Shown here piece after piece: positions 59,250 to 64,000 of a DNA stretch of 64,000 nt. This DNA is from Streptomyces sp. CNH099. Lineage in GTDB: Bacteria > Actinomycetota > Actinomycetes > Streptomycetales > Streptomycetaceae. The stretch's first letter is position 1, and every line of letters starts with the position of its first letter. Both the position numbers and the translations under genes were made by a program. Where the stretch lies: assembly GCA_000514715.1 (NCBI GenBank), contig AZWL01000014.1:140365-204364 (forward strand). The letters run 5' to 3'. The notes below the pieces were generated by a model. It saw nothing but the letters and a program-made list of their open reading frames with translations, ran no database searches and was not told where the DNA came from.

Positions 59250-62165
59250 ATGGCCCACGAGGACGAGACACGTGCGCTGCGCTTCGCCGTGCTCGGTCCC
59301 GTCCGTGCGTGGCGCGGCGAGGAGTCCCTCCCGGTCGGTACGCCGCAGCAGCGGGCGATGCTCGCGGCACTGCTGCTGCGCGGCGGCCGTACCGCCACGG
59401 CCCAGGAGCTGGTCGACGGCATCTGGGGCGAGGACCCGCCCCCGCGGGCGCTGTCCGCCCTGCGTACGTACGCCTCCCGGCTCCGCAAGACCCTCGGCGC
59501 CGACGCGCTGGTCAGCGAGGCCGGCGGCTACGCGATCCGGGCCCACGGCACCGAGGTCGACCTCGCCGTCGCCGAGCAGCTGACCCGCTCCGCGGAGGCC
59601 GCCGCCGCGGCGGGCGACGCCGCGGCGGCGCGGGAGTCGTACGCGGCCGCCGTGGCGCAGTTCACGGGCGAACCGCTCGCCGGCGTGCCGGGCCCGTACG
59701 CCGACTGGCACCGCGACCGCCTCGAAGAGCAGCGCCTGAGCCTGCTGGAGCACCGCATCGAGCTGGACCTCGACGCCGCCCGGCACGCCGAGGCCGTATC
59801 CGAGCTGACCGCGCTGACCGCGGGCCACCCGCTGCGGGAACGGTTCCGCGAGCTGCTGATGCTCGCGCTCTACCGCAGCGGCCGGCAGGCGGAGGCCCTG
59901 GCGGTCTACGCGGACACCCGCCGCCTGCTCCAGGACGAACTGGGCGTCGACCCCCGCCCGGAGCTGGCCGAACTGCAGCAGCGCATCCTCCAGGCCGACG
60001 AGGAGCTGGCCGCCCCGAAGGCGGAACCCCTGGCGGGCGACGCCCCGTTCCGCGTCGTACGCCCCGCGCAGCTGCCCGCGACCGTCTCGGACTTCACCGG
60101 CCGCGTCGGCGTCGTGGAGGAGCTGGGCAAGGAGCTGGCGAACGCGCCGGACACGGTGATGGCGGTGTCGTCGGTGTCCGGCATCGGCGGCGTCGGCAAG
60201 ACCACCCTGGCGGTCCACGTCGCCCACGCCGCCCGGGAGTCCTTCCCGGACGGCCAGCTGTACGCGGACCTCCAGGGCTCGGGCCCGTCCCCGGCGGAAC
60301 CGGCGGCGGTCCTGGGCGCGTTCCTGCGCGCCCTCGGCACCCCGGACGCGGACATCCCCGAACCGGTCGACGAACGCGCCGCCCTCTACCGCTCGGTCCT
60401 CGCCGGCCGCCGCATCCTCACCCTGCTCGACAACGCCCGCGACGCCGCCCAGATCCGCCCCCTCCTGCCCGGCACGGAGGGCTGCGCGGCGCTGATCACG
60501 TCCCGGACGAGGATGACGGACCTGGCCGGCGCCCACCACGTCGACCTCGACGTCATGGCCCCGGACGAGGCCCTCCTCCTCTTCACCCGCATCGTCGGCG
60601 CGGAGCGCGTGGACCCGGAACGCGACGCGGCCATGGACGTCGTCGCCGCCTGCGGCTTCCTCCCTCTGGCCATCCGCATCGCGGCCTCCCGGCTGGCGGC
60701 GCGGCGTACGTGGACGGTGTCGGTGCTGGCACGGAAGCTGTCGGACGAGCACCGGAGGCTGGACGAGCTGCGGGTGGGCGACCTGGCGGTCAAGGCCACC
60801 TTCGAACTGGGCTACGGCCAGCTCGAACCGGAACAGGCCCGCGCGTTCCGCCTCCTGGGGCTGGCGGACGGTCCGGACATCTCCATCACGGCGGCGGCGG
60901 CGATCGTCGACCGCACGGCGGAAGACGCGGAGGAGCTGCTGGAGGCCCTGGTGGACGCCAGCCTCCTGGAGTCGGCGGCCCCGGGCCGCTACCGCTACCA
61001 CGACCTGGTACGGCTGTTCGCCCGCGACTGCGCGGAGCGCGAGGAGCCGGCGGCGGAGCGCGAGGGAGCGCTGTCGCGGCTGCTGGACTTCTACCTGGCG
61101 ACGGCGGCGCGGGTGTACGAACTGGACCGCCCCGGAGACAACCTCGTCTCCCACCTTGCCCCGGAGGGGCACCGGGGCCTGCGCTTCACCGACCGGCACG
61201 CTGCGCAGGACTGGCGCCTGGGTGAGGCGAACTGCCTGATGGCCACCGCACGCCAGCTCGTCGACAAGGGCACTCTCGCCCGCGCCGTCGACCTGCTGAT
61301 GGTGACCGTCGACCTGGCCGAGTCCGGCACGTACTCGCATCAGTTCGCGCAGATCGCCAGCCACTTGCTGGAGGCCACACAGCGCTTGGGTGACACGCGC
61401 AGTGAGGGTCGGGCACACGACGTGCTGTCCGCCTCGCACATCGGCTCGGGCCGCTTCGAGCAAGCGGACAAGCACGCTGCGGAGGCCATGCGGCTGGCGC
61501 GCGAAAGCGGAGACTCGGTCATCTGCGCCCATGCGGCCTCCGACCGGGGCATCATCGCCGACATCCAGGGCCGCTCCGCCGATGCCGCGATCCACCTGGA
61601 AGATGCCCTCGCCGTTTACCGCGCTGACGGGAATCTGCTGGGCGAGGCAAGCGCGTTGGCGAACCTTTCACGTATGCACGGCGACGCCGGCCGGACGACG
61701 CTCGGGACGGAACTCGCACAGCAGGCCCTTGCGATCCACCACAGGCTCGGCACGAGCTTCCGGATGGCCAACTGCATGTACGCCCTCGGCATCATCCTCA
61801 CCGTGGCGGGCCGACCGGACGACGCGCTCACGCAACTCGACGCGGCACTGAAGGTCTTTCGCGAGAACCGGATGCACCTCTGGTGCGGCATGACCCAGTT
61901 CCGGATGGCCGAGGCGCACCTGACCGCCCAGCGGGCGACCGAGGCGGCCATGCTCGCCGAGCAGTCGCTCACACGGCTCCACGGCATCGGCGGTGACTGG
62001 CACCGCGCCCAGGTACTCACGGCCCTAGGCCGGAGCCTGCACGAGATCGGGCAGCCAGGTCGCGCGCACGCCTGCTGGAGCGAGGCCGCAGCGCTGTACG
62101 AGAAGTCGAACTCGGCTGAGGCAGCGGAGGTACGTGCTCTCCTGGAACCCGCCTCGACTGTTTGA
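59250..62165 (+). CDS. AfsR/SARP-family regulator (BTAD-NB-ARC-TPR), copy 1
   Basis: A 971-residue multidomain activator. Residues ~10-100 are the OmpR-like winged helix (RFAVLGPVRAWRGEESLPV), ~100-250 the bacterial transcriptional activation domain (QLTRSAEAAAAAGDAAAARE, LRERFRELLMLALYRSGRQA). The NB-ARC P-loop SVSGIGGVGKTTLAVHVAHA starts near residue 308, and TPRs fill ~640-960 (VDLLMVTVDLAESGTYSHQF, TLGTELAQQALAIHHRLGTS). It binds direct-repeat heptamers and activates antibiotic genes in family members. It is the first of two tandem AfsR-type genes. No biosynthetic genes adjoin it in the window. Confidence 0.93.
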   Translation: MAHEDETRALRFAVLGPVRAWRGEESLPVGTPQQRAMLAALLLRGGRTATAQELVDGIWGEDPPPRALSALRTYASRLRKTLGADALVSEAGGYAIRAHGTEVDLAVAEQLTRSAEAAAAAGDAAAARESYAAAVAQFTGEPLAGVPGPYADWHRDRLEEQRLSLLEHRIELDLDAARHAEAVSELTALTAGHPLRERFRELLMLALYRSGRQAEALAVYADTRRLLQDELGVDPRPELAELQQRILQADEELAAPKAEPLAGDAPFRVVRPAQLPATVSDFTGRVGVVEELGKELANAPDTVMAVSSVSGIGGVGKTTLAVHVAHAARESFPDGQLYADLQGSGPSPAEPAAVLGAFLRALGTPDADIPEPVDERAALYRSVLAGRRILTLLDNARDAAQIRPLLPGTEGCAALITSRTRMTDLAGAHHVDLDVMAPDEALLLFTRIVGAERVDPERDAAMDVVAACGFLPLAIRIAASRLAARRTWTVSVLARKLSDEHRRLDELRVGDLAVKATFELGYGQLEPEQARAFRLLGLADGPDISITAAAAIVDRTAEDAEELLEALVDASLLESAAPGRYRYHDLVRLFARDCAEREEPAAEREGALSRLLDFYLATAARVYELDRPGDNLVSHLAPEGHRGLRFTDRHAAQDWRLGEANCLMATARQLVDKGTLARAVDLLMVTVDLAESGTYSHQFAQIASHLLEATQRLGDTRSEGRAHDVLSASHIGSGRFEQADKHAAEAMRLARESGDSVICAHAASDRGIIADIQGRSADAAIHLEDALAVYRADGNLLGEASALANLSRMHGDAGRTTLGTELAQQALAIHHRLGTSFRMANCMYALGIILTVAGRPDDALTQLDAALKVFRENRMHLWCGMTQFRMAEAHLTAQRATEAAMLAEQSLTRLHGIGGDWHRAQVLTALGRSLHEIGQPGRAHACWSEAAALYEKSNSAEAAEVRALLEPASTV

Positions 62166-62381
62166 ACGTCCTCTACACGAAGTCGTTCATCGGACGTTTA
62201 TCACCAGCCGTCATGCTCTTTGTCAGTGGCTCGCCACGTCGGGGGAATGGCGGGTCACGCGGGGCCACCTCCCTGGCACGATCAGGGGAGGACGGCCACG
62301 CAGGGCCCGTCCGGCGATCCGCGGGGGAGTCGCCGGGCGGGTCGGCTGCGGAACACCCAAAGCAGAGACAGGGGGAGCACG

Positions 62382-62549
62382 ATGCCGGAGAAGGAGCCGA
62401 CGGAAACTGAGGTGGGCCGGAACAGAAAGAGGTCCTTGACGCCGCGCACGATCGAGTCGGCCGACGCCGACGAGCCGATGCTGCCGGATGACCCGGCGAA
62501 GGACGACGACGAGGACGTCTTCAAGCCGCTCGACAGGCAGAAGCCCTGA
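62382..62549 (+). CDS. Small acidic protein between the two AfsR-type genes
   Basis: A 55-residue protein with GGGGGAG before ATG 62382. It is highly acidic in the middle (ESADADEPMLPDDPAKDDDE) and ends DVFKPLDRQKP. No family is recognised. It has its own terminator at 62588-62633. It may be a small regulatory or structural peptide, or a RiPP-like precursor; there are no adjacent modification genes to support the latter. Confidence 0.55.
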   Translation: MPEKEPTETEVGRNRKRSLTPRTIESADADEPMLPDDPAKDDDEDVFKPLDRQKP

Positions 62550-62587
62550 TACGCATCACACAGACCGGCCCGAGGGGGGGCCGAAAC

Positions 62588-62633
62588 GGCCCGGTCGTGG
62601 CAGCAAGATGGGGACTGCTGCGGCCGGGCCTTT
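62588..62633 (+). terminator. Terminator after the small acidic ORF
   Basis: The outer stem GGCCCGG / CCGGGCC encloses an inner GCAGCA / TGCTGC and is followed by TTTCTC. A smaller stem GGGCCG-AAA-CGGCCC overlaps its left side. Confidence 0.8.
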
Positions 62634-62816
62634 CTCTACCTCGGGACAAACGCCGCGTGACCACCAGGCCACCCGTCGTCACCCACTCGCCCGAAGTGGC
62701 CCCTCTGCCAGCCATCCACCCGCCGTATCACGCCGCACCGCCGGGCGCTGATGACACCGCCCCGCGCGTCACGGCAGACTGTCGAGCGGGGCTGCGAGAC
62801 GCGGGAGGGGTGGGGT

Positions 62817-64000
62817 ATGGCGGGGCGTCGTGGGGCGGCGCCGGACCGCGAGGCCGGCGGTGTCGACGAGTTGCTGTACTTCGGTCTGCTCGGGCCGCTG
62901 GCTGCTTGGCGGGGCACCACGCCGATCAACATCGGCCCGCCGCAGCAGCGCACCGTGCTCGCCGCGCTGCTGCTCACCTCGGGCCACCACGCCACCACGC
63001 ACGACCTGGTCGACGCCATCTGGGGCGAGGATCCGCCGCGGGACGCGGTGGGGACGGTACGGACGTACGTCTCGCGGCTGCGCAAGGCGCTCGGTCCGGA
63101 CGCGGACCTCATCCGCGGCCAGGCCGGAGGCTACGTACTGCGTCCGGGGGCCGGTGCCGTATCGGACACGGCGGTCGCCGAACAGGCCGACGCCCTGGCC
63201 GCCGCGGCGGCCGAGCGCGGGGAGACGGAGAAGGCCCGCTCGCTTCTCCGCGAGGCGCTCGGCCTCTGGAACGGCGAACCGCTCGCCGGACTGCCGGGGG
63301 CGTTCGCCGAGACGGAGCGCGTGCGGCTCACGGAGTGGCGGCTGTCGCTGCTGGAACGCCGGCTGACGCTCGACATCGAGGCGCACGACTACGCCGAGGC
63401 GATCTCGGAGCTGACGGCGCTGACGGCGGGATACCCGCTGCGGGAACGGTTCCGCGAGCTGCTGATGCTCTCGCTGTCCCGCAGCGGCCGGCAGGCGGAG
63501 GCGCTGGCTGTCTACTCGGACAGCCGTCGGCTCTTGATCGATGAACTGGGCGTCGAGCCCGGTCCGAAGTTGGCGGAGCTGCAGCAGCGGATCCTCCGGG
63601 GAGGTGAGCAACCCGTGGCACCCGTAGCCGCCACGACCACGCGGCTGTCACCTGCCCAGCTCCCGGCACGGTTGGCCGACTTCACCGGGCGGGACGACTT
63701 CGTGGACGAGCTGGGCAAGCAGCTGGAGCAGGCCCCGCACATGGTGATGGCGGTGTCGTCGGTGTCGGGCATCGGCGGCGTCGGCAAGACGACACTCGCC
63801 GTCCACGTCGCCCACGCGGCCCGCGAGTCGTTCCCGGACGGCCAGCTGTACGTCGACCTCCAGGGCGCGGGCCCGTCCCCCGCCGATCCGGCCGCCGTCC
63901 TGGGCTCGTTCCTGCGGTCGTTGGGCACCCCGGACGCGGAGATCCCCGAACCGCTGGAGGAACGGGCGGCCCTGTACCGCTCACTCCTCGCCGGCCGCCG
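62817..64000 (+). CDS. AfsR/SARP-family regulator, copy 2 (3' end outside window)
   Basis: The first ~394 residues of a second AfsR-type regulator from ATG 62817 (GGGAGGGG upstream). The winged helix (GLLGPLAAWRGTTPINIGPP), BTAD (LTALTAGYPLRERFRELLML) and NB-ARC P-loop SVSGIGGVGKTTLAVHVAHA (near residue 315) are present; the rest is off the edge. The P-loop region is very similar to copy 1 at both protein and DNA level, while the winged-helix regions differ more. Copies 1 and 2 probably arose by duplication. The TPR section cannot be judged. Confidence 0.9.
   Translation, partial: MAGRRGAAPDREAGGVDELLYFGLLGPLAAWRGTTPINIGPPQQRTVLAALLLTSGHHATTHDLVDAIWGEDPPRDAVGTVRTYVSRLRKALGPDADLIRGQAGGYVLRPGAGAVSDTAVAEQADALAAAAAERGETEKARSLLREALGLWNGEPLAGLPGAFAETERVRLTEWRLSLLERRLTLDIEAHDYAEAISELTALTAGYPLRERFRELLMLSLSRSGRQAEALAVYSDSRRLLIDELGVEPGPKLAELQQRILRGGEQPVAPVAATTTRLSPAQLPARLADFTGRDDFVDELGKQLEQAPHMVMAVSSVSGIGGVGKTTLAVHVAHAARESFPDGQLYVDLQGAGPSPADPAAVLGSFLRSLGTPDAEIPEPLEERAALYRSLLAGR

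Noticed and set aside
62588..62816. A second small gene before the AfsR copy 2
   Set aside because: Only short frames without ribosome sites; the stretch is a terminator followed by promoter-length DNA.

Overview
The window looks like chromosome from a high-GC filamentous actinomycete, most likely a Streptomyces or close relative. The basis is extreme third-position GC, frequent GTG/TTG starts, AfsR/SARP regulators, an XRE-DUF397 pair, a fused F420 gene (fbiC), actinobacterial IHF-like protein, Tat substrates and TTA codons confined to one accessory block. All product calls come from reading translated motifs by eye; no database search was run.

Layout. 1-3.8 kb: HMwFabG-type ketoreductase (partial), thiolase and long-chain acyl-CoA synthetase, i.e. 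fatty-acid functions around a palindromic operator. 4-6.1 kb: DUF2510 membrane protein, then a small HTH gene overlapping a zinc-finger protein gene. 6.9-14.6 kb: a compact biosynthetic locus: class II terpene cyclase-like protein with DVDDTA, an adenylate-forming ligase, a SAM methyltransferase, a four-helix membrane protein, two ABBA prenyltransferases and a SnoaL-like protein. Four of its genes, plus the small HTH gene upstream, carry one TTA codon each. 14.8-19.5 kb: ureABCFGD, then tRNA-Arg(CCU). 19.8-22.4 kb: VOC protein and a TetR/SDR divergent pair. 22.6-25.2 kb: secreted DUF2690 protein, then a caspase/EF-hand/DnaJ-like fusion beside an EACC1-like membrane protein, which resembles a biological-conflict module. 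25.3-33.9 kb: a half-ABC transporter coupled to an MFS-ABC fusion protein, with TetR and MFS genes around good operators. 34-41.8 kb: thioredoxin/MerR, methyltransferase, a radical SAM protein with unusual cysteine spacing, decayed Rrf2/RidA remnants, an IHF-like gene, an AlkZ-like protein, and RidA/TetR around a 31-bp palindrome. 41.9-50.9 kb: GT-C-like membrane protein, D,D-carboxypeptidase, GPP34, XRE-DUF397 and an ADP-ribosylglycohydrolase. 51-64 kb: a wrecked STAND-TPR gene, fbiC with an F420-type oxidoreductase, an interrupted small secreted-protein gene, a PHP-type Tat protein and two consecutive AfsR-type regulators, the second running off the window.

The two most interesting loci are the PKS-less, probably bldA-dependent prenyl/terpene locus (6.9-14.6 kb) and the caspase-DnaJ/EACC1 pair (23.3-25.2 kb). 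In the first, a plausible but unproven logic is ligase activation of an aromatic acid, prenylation by one or both ABBA enzymes, methylation, and protonation-initiated cyclisation of the prenyl chain.
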